Made by a program: the position numbers and the translations under genes. DNA of 31,847 nucleotides from CAUZJO01 sp963580245 (lineage in GTDB: Bacteria > Sumerlaeota > Sumerlaeia > MVZB01). Positions 8,240 through 17,120 of this stretch are shown here, in pieces. Position 1 is the stretch's first letter. Every line of letters begins with the position of its first letter. A model generated the notes under the pieces. That model was not told the origin of the DNA, did no database searches, and was given only the letters and a program-made list of their open reading frames with translations. The stretch covers positions 1 to 31,847 of the forward strand of contig CAUZJO010000042.1 in NCBI GenBank assembly GCA_963580245.1. The letters are read 5' to 3'.

Positions 8240-8531
8240 ATGTATTCAATTTCTCTTTACTGATGAATCCTACCTTAAGATAAAGTCTGGCGCACCGAGC
8301 ATGGTCATCGCGGCGGCGCGTATCTCGCGTCGCAACGGAATCGATACGGCCATGTTTGGGTGTGGACCACGCCCAGCCGCTGAAAGTCGCTCCCAAGCGC
8401 TTATGGCCGGCCCCACAAAGGCATTGTGAATTTATTTGGCTCCCCTGAATCGCCCGAACAAAGCGTTTTAGTGAAATGCGGGGTTCCAGAGATTCCTCCG
8501 AAGCTACCTCCGGGGATGCTCGACTAAGCCC
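8240..8531. other. Intergenic, no supported gene
   Basis: The 292 bases between the RRM-gene hairpin and the 3' end of the TPR lipoprotein gene hold only short frames without family signatures or coding-like composition. No tRNA, repeat or other convincing structure was seen. Confidence 0.5.
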
Positions 8532-9044
8532 TTAGTCCCACGGGGCGGGGTTGGCGAGAGGGGCACCATCGAAACCAGACAAGGGGTCCAGAGGGTCGCC
8601 AAGACCTTTTGAGAAGAAGATGAGTCTTGTGCTGGTCGGCAACCGCTCCTGTCCCTGATCGACCACCCGCGCCGCTTCCAGCCGGCGTCCCAGAAGAACC
8701 AGCACATAGGCCTCGCTCACGATAAGGTCGACGTTATTGGGCTCGGATTGGAGCAGGGCGCGGTAGATCCCTTCGGCCTCCAGATAGGACTCGCGAACCA
8801 GACTAATCTGCCCCATCTCGGCATGGGCCATGCCCTTGGCCACCCAGGCTTCGGCGTAATCGGGGACCGCCGCGACGGCCTGGTCCAGGTATTGCACCGC
8901 CCGGCGGTGGCGGTCCCTCTTCATGGCCTTCGCCCCCTTATTGGCCCGTGTGACGGCGAATTTGTTCGGGTCGTGGGCGCATGAGGCGACCAGCATCACG
9001 GCGGCGAGGACGATGAGGTACTTTTTGACGGGGGCCATGATCAT
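8532..9044 (-). CDS. TPR-type lipoprotein
   Basis: A 170-residue predicted lipoprotein. The N-terminus is KKYLIVLAAVMLVAS followed by C22, a good lipobox, so it should be lipid-anchored to the envelope. The rest is about three tetratricopeptide-like helix pairs: ANKGAKAMKRDRHRRAVQYL near 34, AWVAKGMAHAEMG near 66, and a third near 100-130. Such proteins are usually scaffolds. It starts six bases after the thiL stop, with AGGAT just upstream, so it is translated from the thiL transcript. The relation to thiamine is unclear and may be accidental. An ATG at codon 3 is an alternative start. Confidence 0.8.
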   Translation of the reverse strand: MIMAPVKKYLIVLAAVMLVASCAHDPNKFAVTRANKGAKAMKRDRHRRAVQYLDQAVAAVPDYAEAWVAKGMAHAEMGQISLVRESYLEAEGIYRALLQSEPNNVDLIVSEAYVLVLLGRRLEAARVVDQGQERLPTSTRLIFFSKGLGDPLDPLSGFDGAPLANPAPWD

Positions 9045-9050
9045 CCGATC

Positions 9051-10112
9051 CTATCGCCGCAGGCCGAAATGCTTAAACGTTGAATCCTTGAGTTGAATCG
9101 CGCGGTCGCCTTGCCGGACTCGCACGCCGCGGCCCCGCACAACCTCGCCGATTTGATGGATCGGGGTCTTGATGCCCGCGCGGGCGAACGCCTCGCGCAA
9201 CCGATCGATCCCTCTGTCGGTGCTGAACAGCAACTCGTAATCCTCGCCTCCGAAGAGGACCCATTGGATCGGGTCCTCAATGCCGAGTCGGGCCGCCAGG
9301 CGCGTCATGGCCGGCGTGGGTTTCAGCAGTTCGTGACTCAATTCGATCCCCGTCCCCGAAGCCTCGGCCAGTTGGTCCGCATCGTTCCACACCCCGTCGC
9401 TGACGTCAATCATGGCCAGGTCCGGACAGGCGCGAGCCAGCGCGGCGGCCTCGGCCAGGCGGGGGCTCGGCCGCAGGAAGCGGCGAATGAAGGCGGGGGC
9501 CGACTCGCCCCCATCCAACGCCGCGAGCCCCGCGCCCGCCTGGCCTGGCCGACCGGTGACGTAGAGCTTCTGGCCGGGTCGGGCGGCGTCTCGGCGAATG
9601 ACTCGGCCCGTGACGGCCGGCTGCCCCAGGACCGTGATGGCGAGCGACCATTGCGGCGCGGCCGTCATGTCTCCCCCGACCAACGGACACCCCCAGCGTC
9701 TGCCCTCCGCGCGAAGTCCCTTGAAGAACGCCTCGATGCGCGAAACCGGGGAAGCGGCCGGGAGGCTGAGGGCCAGCAGGGCCGCAATCGGGCACGCGCC
9801 CATGGCCGCAAGGTCCGAGAGATTAACGGCCAACGCCTTGGCGGCCAGGTCGCGTGGGCTGGTCCATTCCCAACGGAAATGGACGCCCTCGACCATCGCG
9901 TCGGTCGCCACCAGAAGCGGACCGCGACCACGCCCGAGCATCAACGCGGCCGCGTCGTCCCCGATCCCAATCCGCGTGGTCCGTCGGCCGCTGTCCCGCG
10001 CGAACCAGCGCCGGACGCGCCGCAACCATTCCCGCTCGCCCAGTTGCTCCAAGGTTGCCGAAGAGTCGGCCAGAGCGTGAGTTGAACGGTTCATCCGATT
10101 GCGCGCGCTCAT
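9051..10112 (-). CDS. thiL: Thiamine-monophosphate kinase ThiL
   Basis: ThiL phosphorylates thiamine monophosphate to thiamine diphosphate, the last step of cofactor synthesis, in the cytoplasm. The 353-residue protein carries the PurM/ThiL-fold signatures: GIGDDAA at about 49-55 and TDAMVEGVHF near 70 (metal and nucleotide aspartates), VGGDMT near 144, MIDVSDG near 234 and FGGEDYELLF near 284. Residues 1-20 are poorly conserved, and the ATG at codon 7 is an alternative start. A TPR lipoprotein gene follows after six bases. Upstream, 171 bp separate it from a divergent membrane-protein gene and must hold both promoters. Confidence 0.94.
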   Translation of the reverse strand: MSARNRMNRSTHALADSSATLEQLGEREWLRRVRRWFARDSGRRTTRIGIGDDAAALMLGRGRGPLLVATDAMVEGVHFRWEWTSPRDLAAKALAVNLSDLAAMGACPIAALLALSLPAASPVSRIEAFFKGLRAEGRRWGCPLVGGDMTAAPQWSLAITVLGQPAVTGRVIRRDAARPGQKLYVTGRPGQAGAGLAALDGGESAPAFIRRFLRPSPRLAEAAALARACPDLAMIDVSDGVWNDADQLAEASGTGIELSHELLKPTPAMTRLAARLGIEDPIQWVLFGGEDYELLFSTDRGIDRLREAFARAGIKTPIHQIGEVVRGRGVRVRQGDRAIQLKDSTFKHFGLRR

Positions 10113-10283
10113 CGTGGCTGGCTCGATTCATCAGGGCTCATTGCGGCGGATGCTCAGGTTACCCAAACTCCAAGGCCGCTCCCAGTGGATTTTTCCGCCA
10201 CGCCGATTCATGATAACCGTTGATGTCTCAACCCTCGGGTGTTTCCATGATGAACGCGTTATTGACCTGAATCAGATGATCTA

Positions 10284-12320
10284 ATGTCCGAGCCAACGGT
10301 TACCACCCGCCCCTGCCCCGCTTGCGGCCATCCGAACGAAGCGCCATTCCTGTTTTGCTCCGAGTGCCATTCGCCGCTGATCAAGCTGGGGCGCTGGCGG
10401 ATCACGCTCAACTTGATGCTGGCCTACGCGGTTTTCATGGGGTCGTGGACGTTGCGGGAATTCCTCCCGCCCGAGGAGGGGTGGGACTGGCCGCTCTTCG
10501 CGCTCTATAACACCTTCTTCATTCAGATCGCCATGTGGATGGTCAGCGGCCAGCGCAAACTGACGCTGCTCGTGCTGGCCTGGTACGGGTCGTTTTTCCT
10601 CGGCTTCATCGTCTATTTCTCGAGCAAGGTCTGGGTCGGCGAGGGAGAGGGGCTTCTGATCGAGCTGGTGGCCCAAATACCCGAGGTCGCCAAGGATTTC
10701 CCGGTTATTTTTTACTCCTGCCTGGCCGCGCTGCTGGTGTTGATCTTCGTGCCCGCCTACTTCCGCTGGGCCCGGCGCTACGGCTGGGTCAATGCCTCCC
10801 TGCTGGTGTTGATCACGCTGATCCTTCCCGCCTTGATCGCCTTGGCGTCATTGCGCCTGATTCAGTGGGTGCATCATGCGGGATGGTTCCCCAGCGTCTT
10901 TGGACCGGAGATGACCAATCTGCTCAAGAGCAAACCGTCATACGACAAGGCGCTGGGGCTGTTCGCGGTCAGTCTGGTGCGGCTGTTCATTTTCGAGGTC
11001 TTCATTATCGCCTCGATCCGGGGTTACGCCGAGGCCCGCCGGGTGCGCTTTCGCGCCACGTCGGCGGCCGGTGAGAACGCTTTCATCAAGACGGTGATCG
11101 CGCTTGCCGGCCACGTGCGGCGGTTCATGCTGACACTGGAACACCTGATTCGTTACATGGGCCGCACGCTGTGGCTGCTGGCAATCGATCTGGGTCAGAT
11201 TCTGTGGGTCTTTATGCGCGAGGTGTTCCTGCCGGCCTTCGCCCTGTTCACGTCGGGTTGGTTGTTCTACCTTTTGATCCTTCAGACCCGCCGTTACATC
11301 GAGGTCGGTGCCACCTCGGCGGCCGCCCTGATCCTGGTTGGGCTCCTGGGCCTACTGGCTTGCCTGACCCTGTTCATGGGGACCAAGGGTTCACGGTGCT
11401 GGGCCCCGTTGCTGCGCCATCAGGGGCAATTAGTGGGCTGGCTGCTTCCCAACCTCATGCTGCTCTTCTTCCTCCTCTCGTTGACCCTCTACGCGACCGG
11501 AAGGGTGATGACCGATACCGAGGGGGCGGGGGGATTGTTCCCGCGCCGGCTGGGACCGGCGACCCTGGCGGTGGGCGCATTATTGGTTTTGCTGGTCGTC
11601 GTGATTTTCGTGCGCAAACGCTCGCTCTTCCAAGTGCAGTCGGAGGAAGAAGCGGCCGCCTCGGAGGCGGAAGCCGAACAGGTGGCCGCCCGCGCCCGAG
11701 CAGCGCTCGAAGAGGAATTGAGGGAAGGGAAGGGAAAGGCTTCTGGGTTCATTGGCAAGCTCTTTGGCTCGCTATCCACCCGGCTGCCGACCGCGGAGGT
11801 GCGCTCTCGCATGTTGGAGGTCAAGGCCCTGGCACGCAAAACCGGGCGCAAGGTGGGCGATCACCTCAAGGGCAAACCGCTCCTCGTGGATCGCCTGGCC
11901 GAAACCGTCGAGCAACGCGAGGAGAAAGAGGCGAAGCTGCGCTCTCTGGAGTCGGTCAAGGCTTCGGTCTCACCCGAGACCTATGCGCAACGTCACGCGC
12001 AATACCGAAGCGATCTGAAGAGGGCGCGCGATGAATTCGACCGTCTGGCCCTGGAAATTCGCGAGAGCTTCCAGATGCAGCTTACCCGCATGAAGAGGCA
12101 GCGGGACAGGTTGACCACCCTCCAAGCCCAGTGCTCCGAGATCGAGCGCATGGCCGAGGCGGGGGCCCTTGATGAAGAGGGCGAACGCAAGCGCGCCAAA
12201 GGCCTGGAAGAGGAGATCGCGGTGCTGGAGCCCAAAGTGGCGGCCCTTCAGCGCAAGATCGACTTCTTGCGGGAGGCCGTGGGGGGAATTGATCGGGAAA
12301 GTGAGAGTCAGAGCGAATGA
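10284..12320 (+). CDS. Zinc-ribbon polytopic membrane protein with coiled-coil tail
   Basis: A 678-residue protein of no family I recognise. Residues 11-28 are a zinc ribbon (C11-x2-C14 and C25-x2-C28). About ten hydrophobic helices follow, near 40-60, 70-87, 94-115, 139-160, 172-194, 224-246, 293-330 (one or two), 345-365, 385-405 and 423-443. From about 455 to 670 it is highly charged (EEEAAASEAEAEQ onward) with long helical coiled-coil segments. With zinc ribbon and tail on the same side, both are probably cytoplasmic (inference from the basic residues flanking the helices). It converges with the tail-anchored receiver gene, 17 bp apart. No transport signature was found; a scaffold or sensor is possible. 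Confidence 0.85.
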   Translation: MSEPTVTTRPCPACGHPNEAPFLFCSECHSPLIKLGRWRITLNLMLAYAVFMGSWTLREFLPPEEGWDWPLFALYNTFFIQIAMWMVSGQRKLTLLVLAWYGSFFLGFIVYFSSKVWVGEGEGLLIELVAQIPEVAKDFPVIFYSCLAALLVLIFVPAYFRWARRYGWVNASLLVLITLILPALIALASLRLIQWVHHAGWFPSVFGPEMTNLLKSKPSYDKALGLFAVSLVRLFIFEVFIIASIRGYAEARRVRFRATSAAGENAFIKTVIALAGHVRRFMLTLEHLIRYMGRTLWLLAIDLGQILWVFMREVFLPAFALFTSGWLFYLLILQTRRYIEVGATSAAALILVGLLGLLACLTLFMGTKGSRCWAPLLRHQGQLVGWLLPNLMLLFFLLSLTLYATGRVMTDTEGAGGLFPRRLGPATLAVGALLVLLVVVIFVRKRSLFQVQSEEEAAASEAEAEQVAARARAALEEELREGKGKASGFIGKLFGSLSTRLPTAEVRSRMLEVKALARKTGRKVGDHLKGKPLLVDRLAETVEQREEKEAKLRSLESVKASVSPETYAQRHAQYRSDLKRARDEFDRLALEIRESFQMQLTRMKRQRDRLTTLQAQCSEIERMAEAGALDEEGERKRAKGLEEEIAVLEPKVAALQRKIDFLREAVGGIDRESESQSE

Positions 12321-12337
12321 AGGCACCGCAACGGGCT

Positions 12338-13477
12338 TTAAGATCCACCGCCGAAGAACGTCATCCAGGCCATCGCCCCAACGCCGCATAGCACCAGGAG
12401 CCCGAGGAGCGCGTTGAAGATCAGCACGTGGCGATTGATCTGCCGCGTCGCCACGTGGACCGCGGGCTCAAACTGGCGGGCCATCTGTTCGCGCAACTCA
12501 ATGGCGACCAGGTCTCCGACCCGACGGGGCATGGCCTGGTCCATCGCCGAACGCACCTGGGTGTCGATCACCGAGGGCAACAATTCACGCGCCAAGCGCG
12601 GCACCGACTTGCCGGTCAGGCTGTCGATCGTCCCGATGATCTGCTGGCTGAGCTCGGGCGCTTTCTCCTGGACGGCCCGATCCAGGTGGACGGCCACTTT
12701 CTTGGGTAGCATGTGGCCGAGCATCTCGCGCACGCGCTCGCGGATCACGTTGGGAAGGGTCTGATCGGCCACGCGCCGCACGGCCCGGTCGGTCTGATCG
12801 CGCATGATCGTTTGCATCGCCTCGTCGACCTTGGTGGTGGCGAGTTTCTCGATCATCGAGCTGGCCACTTCGCGCACGGTCAGCTTGACCAGTTCCTGCT
12901 CCTTCTCGTTGAGCAGGTTGGTCACGCGGGCGTCCACCTCGGCCCGGGCGCGTTCATCGATCACCGTGGTGATGTTCTGGATGCAGCGCTCGACGATCAG
13001 TTGGGTCTTACGCTCGATGGCGCTCGAAATCTGCTCATTGGCCAAGGCACTCATCATCGCGTCGGTGGCTTCGAACAGATAATGGCGGGCCATCTCGTCC
13101 AGGCTGCGCTGCTCCAGGGTCTGTTCGACCTTTTTGAGCAGGCAACGGGGATCGAAGGGCTTCAGCAGATAACCGGAGGCGGCGGGGATTTCCATGCTCT
13201 CGCGCGCCGTGATGTCCTCTTCGCCCACCAACATCAATACGGGAATGGGATGGGTGGGAGCGTGCTGTTTCAGGATGCGCGTGGTCTCCTCGCCCGACAG
13301 GCCCGCCATCTCACGGTCGATGACCACCAAGTCGATGTCTTCGATACCGGGGTACGTGAGGGCCGCGGCGCCGTTGCTGGCGGTGGTGACTTGATAGCCC
13401 ACGTCGCGCAATGCATTGCGGGCGATGTCTTGGACGGCCTGACTACCGTCGATAACTAGAATTGATTCGCCGGGCAT
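12338..13477 (-). CDS. Tail-anchored receiver-domain protein
   Basis: A 379-residue protein. Residues 5-120 are a CheY-like receiver with phospho-acceptor D54 (VVIDREM) and K106 (LLKPFDP). However, the second acidic residue of the Mg-binding pair is glycine (ILVIDGS, D10-G11), and the switch Thr/Ser is valine (LMLVGEE, V84), so phosphorylation may be weak or absent. Residues 125-345 are long amphipathic helices rich in charged residues. A single hydrophobic helix near 352-374 is followed only by GGGS, giving a C-terminal membrane anchor with the receiver in the cytoplasm. It lies 73 bp downstream of the PATAN gene on the same strand and is probably cotranscribed with it. Confidence 0.88.
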   Translation of the reverse strand: MPGESILVIDGSQAVQDIARNALRDVGYQVTTASNGAAALTYPGIEDIDLVVIDREMAGLSGEETTRILKQHAPTHPIPVLMLVGEEDITARESMEIPAASGYLLKPFDPRCLLKKVEQTLEQRSLDEMARHYLFEATDAMMSALANEQISSAIERKTQLIVERCIQNITTVIDERARAEVDARVTNLLNEKEQELVKLTVREVASSMIEKLATTKVDEAMQTIMRDQTDRAVRRVADQTLPNVIRERVREMLGHMLPKKVAVHLDRAVQEKAPELSQQIIGTIDSLTGKSVPRLARELLPSVIDTQVRSAMDQAMPRRVGDLVAIELREQMARQFEPAVHVATRQINRHVLIFNALLGLLVLCGVGAMAWMTFFGGGS

Positions 13478-13550
13478 AATGGTGTGTCTCCTGCTGTTGC
13501 GTCTACCTCAAATCTTTGCAAGTCGTCGTTCATCGGTCGCCGCGGGCGAC

Positions 13551-14933
13551 TCAATTGGCCTCCCCCAGCCATTGAGCAACCCAAGAGCGCGGAAGGAAAT
13601 CCACCGGGCAAGCAATCTTGTTTTTTTTCACGAACGGATGAGTGGCCTCTTCCATGACCGTGGAGGCGCGATTGCCAAGCTTGTTGCGGGCGAGCGCCGC
13701 CATGTTACGGCCCACCGCGGCCAAGGCCTCCATCGCATCTTCTTGGCAGCCGGTCAGCGTCGACTCGACACTCCCCGTGTAATCGACATATCGATCGTAC
13801 TCGGACCCGTCCAGCCTGCCCCCACGCAATCTGATGAGGTCCGCCCGCGTGTAACGCATCCCTTCGCCTTTCCATAACTCCTCGAGAACCTGATCGGGCC
13901 GATTTTCAGCGCCAATTGCCGGTTGGGCGCAAAGGTGCTCGGCCAGTTGATTCATTAGCTGGCAAGCCCAGGTCACGCTCGTCTTGTATTGGCGATTGCC
14001 CGCCGTCTCGCTGGCGGCGGCCCGTTGGGCGCCCGTTTCCTGAGCGGCCGCGGCGCTGTCTTCGGAACGGCGCCGGCCGAAAAGGCCGCGCAGCCCGCCC
14101 TTGCTTTCCGGTGGTTGCCCGTCGGCTTCGGCCCGCGACCGCGCCTTGGCCGGGTCTTTTCCCTCGGGTTGCGGTTCCGACGCCGCCTTGGGCCGGGTTT
14201 CCACTTTTTGAATGAGGTCCTGCTTCAAGAGATCCTCAATGGCGCACAACGTTTCGAACCGGCCCAACGCTGAAAGGTAGATCAAATTCTGAACGGAGTT
14301 GCGGCCATTGATGAGCGAAAGGATGCGCCAAGTGTTGGGCTTGAGTCGCGCATCGGGCATTTGCTCGACACTGGAGTTGGCGGTGAAAACCTGATCGGCG
14401 TCTTCCATGGCGCTGCTGATCACTCGCCACTGCACCATATGTTGGGCGCTCTCCTCGACCAGTAATCCGATGTCCATCGACACCAATCCGCACCGCATCG
14501 ACGGCGTGGCGCCGTGCTCGAACTTGAACGAGCCTTCGACCCAACTAAACAGCTCCCACATCTCCTCTTTCAGTTGCAGCGTCAGGGCCTCCCGAACCTG
14601 CTCGGCCGTCACCACCTTGCGCTCGATGAGCAGCTCGCCCAGAGGGAGGCCGCTCTCGCTCTCGCTTTGATGGGTCAGCACGTCCTCGAGGTCCTTGCGG
14701 CTCATGAAGCCGCTGTAGACCAGCAACTGACCGAGTTTGAGGAAGCACTCGGCCGAGCCGGTGCCGACCAACTGGCCCTCCTTGATCGTAAGCGCGACGA
14801 TGCGGTGTCCCTTGATAAGGGTAAGGACGCCGGTCAACTTGCCCATCGCCAGGAAGCGCAAAACGTCGGACAGGGCGAAGGCGCTCAGGTTGCCTTCCAA
14901 TTCCATCGATTTTTGATTGGCCGTGGTTGACAT
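13551..14933 (-). CDS. PATAN/DUF4388-domain protein
   Basis: A 460-residue cytoplasmic protein beginning MSTTANQKSMELEGN. Residues 10-55 are a PATAN/DUF4388 domain (LSDVLRFLAMGKLTGVLTL, then IKEGQLVGTGS), a module found in bacterial gliding, chemosensory and two-component proteins. It continues with two helical LG.LL repeats like the GspE/PilB N-domain: KLGQLLVYSGFMSRKDLEDVL and LGELLIERKVVTAEQVREAL. A charged, low-complexity linker runs from about 250 to 325, and a C-terminal helical domain of unknown family follows. Start is the ATG at 14933; the frame is open further upstream, but that part is antisense to dtd. Its neighbour is a tail-anchored receiver, suggesting a shared signalling role. 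Confidence 0.88.
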   Translation of the reverse strand: MSTTANQKSMELEGNLSAFALSDVLRFLAMGKLTGVLTLIKGHRIVALTIKEGQLVGTGSAECFLKLGQLLVYSGFMSRKDLEDVLTHQSESESGLPLGELLIERKVVTAEQVREALTLQLKEEMWELFSWVEGSFKFEHGATPSMRCGLVSMDIGLLVEESAQHMVQWRVISSAMEDADQVFTANSSVEQMPDARLKPNTWRILSLINGRNSVQNLIYLSALGRFETLCAIEDLLKQDLIQKVETRPKAASEPQPEGKDPAKARSRAEADGQPPESKGGLRGLFGRRRSEDSAAAAQETGAQRAAASETAGNRQYKTSVTWACQLMNQLAEHLCAQPAIGAENRPDQVLEELWKGEGMRYTRADLIRLRGGRLDGSEYDRYVDYTGSVESTLTGCQEDAMEALAAVGRNMAALARNKLGNRASTVMEEATHPFVKKNKIACPVDFLPRSWVAQWLGEAN

Positions 14934-15237
14934 ACCCGAATGGTTTCCTTGGTCGGGTTGGTCGATGTTGGTCTCAGAGCCCCAAACAGGTTCGCCAGTC
15001 TGCTTATCGGTGAATACGTCCCGGCGCATTACAGGCGGATGAGCGGCGGCCCTCCGCGGCGACCGGGCATGGACAAGATCGGGCGATCCATTGCGCTTAT
15101 CGGCGGGGAGCGGGTCAAACTCAATCCCGGGGTCCGCGAGACGGGCTTTTTGGGGTGACATCGGGCGCAATCCGGCCATAATCCAGCGCTGAGCGGTCCG
15201 CCGATGGTTCCGCGGGCGCGCCTGGGGAGAGGGCTGG
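14934..15237. other. Divergent intergenic region, no supported gene
   Basis: The 304 bases separate the PATAN gene (minus) from dtd (plus) and must carry both promoters. Open frames exist on both strands, but none has a ribosome binding site with family-like sequence. The minus-strand frame is an upstream extension of the PATAN frame without conserved sequence. Confidence 0.5.
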
Positions 15238-15717
15238 ATGCGAGTTTTGCTCCAACGGGTCAGTGAAGCGAGCGTCACGGTGGACGGCGAGGTCATCGCG
15301 CGCACCGGGCACGGGTTCCTGCTTCTGGTCGGGATGGGACAGGAGGACATCGCCGACGAGGGGGCCTCTCTGGCACCGATGGCCCAAAAGATCCTCAACC
15401 TGCGGGTGATGCGCGATGATGAGGGCCGCATGAACCGCTCGATCCTCGATACGGGGGGAGAACTGCTTGCTGTGTCGCAATTCACGCTGCACGCCGATTG
15501 CCGCAAGGGCCGGCGCCCCAGCTTCATCGACGCCGCCCCGCCCGAGCCGGCCGCCGAGCTGTTTGACCGATTCGTGTCGATCTTGCGCAACGGTGGAACG
15601 CGCGTGGAGACCGGCCGATTCGGCGCCATGATGGACGTGCGCCTGGTCAATGACGGACCGGTTACGATTTGGCTCGACTCCCAACACCTAACCGGCGCCA
15701 GGGGCGAAGGCGGATGA
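15238..15717 (+). CDS. dtd: D-aminoacyl-tRNA deacylase
   Basis: Dtd removes D-amino acids (and glycine from tRNA-Ala) mischarged onto tRNA, a translation quality-control step. The 159-residue length is normal. The N-terminus MRVLLQRVSEASVTVDG is typical. The catalytic/binding motif SQFTLHADCRKGRRPSF sits at 80-96, with T83 at the active position, and the chirality-proofreading Gly-Pro is in VNDGPVTIWLDS near residue 135. The ribosome binding site GGAGAGGG (15226-15233) lies five bases before the ATG. It stands 113 bp ahead of the beta-propeller gene and is likely transcribed alone or as first gene of that cluster. Confidence 0.96.
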   Translation: MRVLLQRVSEASVTVDGEVIARTGHGFLLLVGMGQEDIADEGASLAPMAQKILNLRVMRDDEGRMNRSILDTGGELLAVSQFTLHADCRKGRRPSFIDAAPPEPAAELFDRFVSILRNGGTRVETGRFGAMMDVRLVNDGPVTIWLDSQHLTGARGEGG

Positions 15718-15830
15718 TCTCACGCGGTTTCTTAATTCTCCGCGGCCCCCAGTCGGCCCACCAACGCTATGTGGATGATTTCGGAACGAATCGACCAACG
15801 CATCATGATTGATCAAGGGGATGAAACGAG

Positions 15831-17120
15831 ATGAAACCAACGGAGAAGACCGGTAACCGCGGAACTCATGGATTTGGGTCCAAGCCCGTGGGCAAGTCCC
15901 GGATGTTTTGGGCGGCGATTCTCATGATCGGCGCCGGGCTCTTGCACTCGGCCCAGGCGCTGGACTGGCCGGCCTGGCGGGGGCCTGATCGCGATGGCGC
16001 CTCCAAGGAGAAAGATTGGCTGGGCGAGTGGTCCCCGGCCGGGCCGCCGGTGTTATGGAGGGCCTCGGTCGGGATTGCCTTGGCCGGTGTGACGGTCGCC
16101 GATGGGGGCGTCTACACGATCGGTTGGGGCGACGAGGCCGATACGGTTCGACGCTTGGCGGAAGACTCCGGCGAAGAGGTCTGGTCCCACGCCTATCCTG
16201 CGGCGATTTTCAGTGACAACTTCCAAGGCCCCGCTTCCACGCCGACCGTCAGCAACGGGCGCGTCTACGGCCTGAGCCGCCGGGGGGACCTGTTCTGCCT
16301 CGATGCGGCGACCGGTAAGCCGCTGTGGGGCTGCGACGTCCAGGCCGAGTTCGGAGTCCCCCACGCGCCCCATGGTTTTTCATGCTCGCCGCTGATCGAA
16401 GGCGACATGATGATCATGGACATCGGCAAGACCATTGCCTTTGACAAGGCCACCGGCGAGGTGCTGTGGCAGACCAAGGATTACGGGACGTCTTATTCTT
16501 CGGCGATCGCGTTCGACCTGGCGGGCCACCGCTGTCTGGCGGTGTTCAACGCGAGCGGTCTGGTGATCCTGCGATTGGCCGACGGCGAGGAGGTCTGCCT
16601 GCAGGAATGGAACATGGAGGGAATCAACAACGTCAACGCGACGGTGCCGATAATCGACGGCGACCTGATCTTCATCAATTCCACCTACGAAATGGGCAGC
16701 GGCCTGATCAAGATCGCCTACCAGGGCGAGGCGGAAGTCGTCTACAAGAAACCGATGCGAGCGTTTCACCATTTCGCCAATTACGTGCTCCACAAGGGGG
16801 ACCTTTACGGGATCGAGGAGAAGACGATTCACTGCCTCGACTTCAAGACCGGTGAGCAGCGATGGGCCGAAGCGGCGGAGCTCGGCAAGGGGGCGCTGAT
16901 GCTCTCGGAGGGGAAGCTGGTGATTTTGAGTGAGGCGGGCGAATTGATCATCGCCAGCGCCACGCCCACCGGCTACGAGGAGATCCGCCGCGTCCACGTC
17001 CTCGGCGGCACAAGCTGGACCCCGCCGGTCCTGGCCAACGGTCGCCTCTATTGCCGCAACGGCAAGGGGGACCTGGTATGTTTGGCTCCGCGTGGGGGTG
17101 AGGCCGGCGCTGGTGAATGA
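15831..17120 (+). CDS. Secreted PQQ-like beta-propeller protein
   Basis: A 429-residue protein with an N-terminal signal (MFWAAILMIGAGLLHSAQA at about 25-43), then LDWPAWRGPDRDG, the start typical of outer-membrane or periplasmic PQQ-like propellers (BamB/PQQ-repeat fold). Repeats have the pattern D..TG..LW, e.g. DAATGKPLW, DKATGEVLW and DFKTGEQRW, each a propeller blade; about seven are visible. No PQQ-dehydrogenase catalytic motif was noticed, so a binding or scaffold role is more likely than redox catalysis (inference). A shorter start at the internal ATG before the hydrophobic stretch is possible. Its stop overlaps the first proposed start of prmC by four bases. Confidence 0.88.
   Translation: MKPTEKTGNRGTHGFGSKPVGKSRMFWAAILMIGAGLLHSAQALDWPAWRGPDRDGASKEKDWLGEWSPAGPPVLWRASVGIALAGVTVADGGVYTIGWGDEADTVRRLAEDSGEEVWSHAYPAAIFSDNFQGPASTPTVSNGRVYGLSRRGDLFCLDAATGKPLWGCDVQAEFGVPHAPHGFSCSPLIEGDMMIMDIGKTIAFDKATGEVLWQTKDYGTSYSSAIAFDLAGHRCLAVFNASGLVILRLADGEEVCLQEWNMEGINNVNATVPIIDGDLIFINSTYEMGSGLIKIAYQGEAEVVYKKPMRAFHHFANYVLHKGDLYGIEEKTIHCLDFKTGEQRWAEAAELGKGALMLSEGKLVILSEAGELIIASATPTGYEEIRRVHVLGGTSWTPPVLANGRLYCRNGKGDLVCLAPRGGEAGAGE

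Noticed and set aside
14934..15650. Upstream extension of the PATAN frame across dtd
   Set aside because: The extension is antisense to a complete dtd gene and has no conserved sequence; the family sequence begins at 14933.
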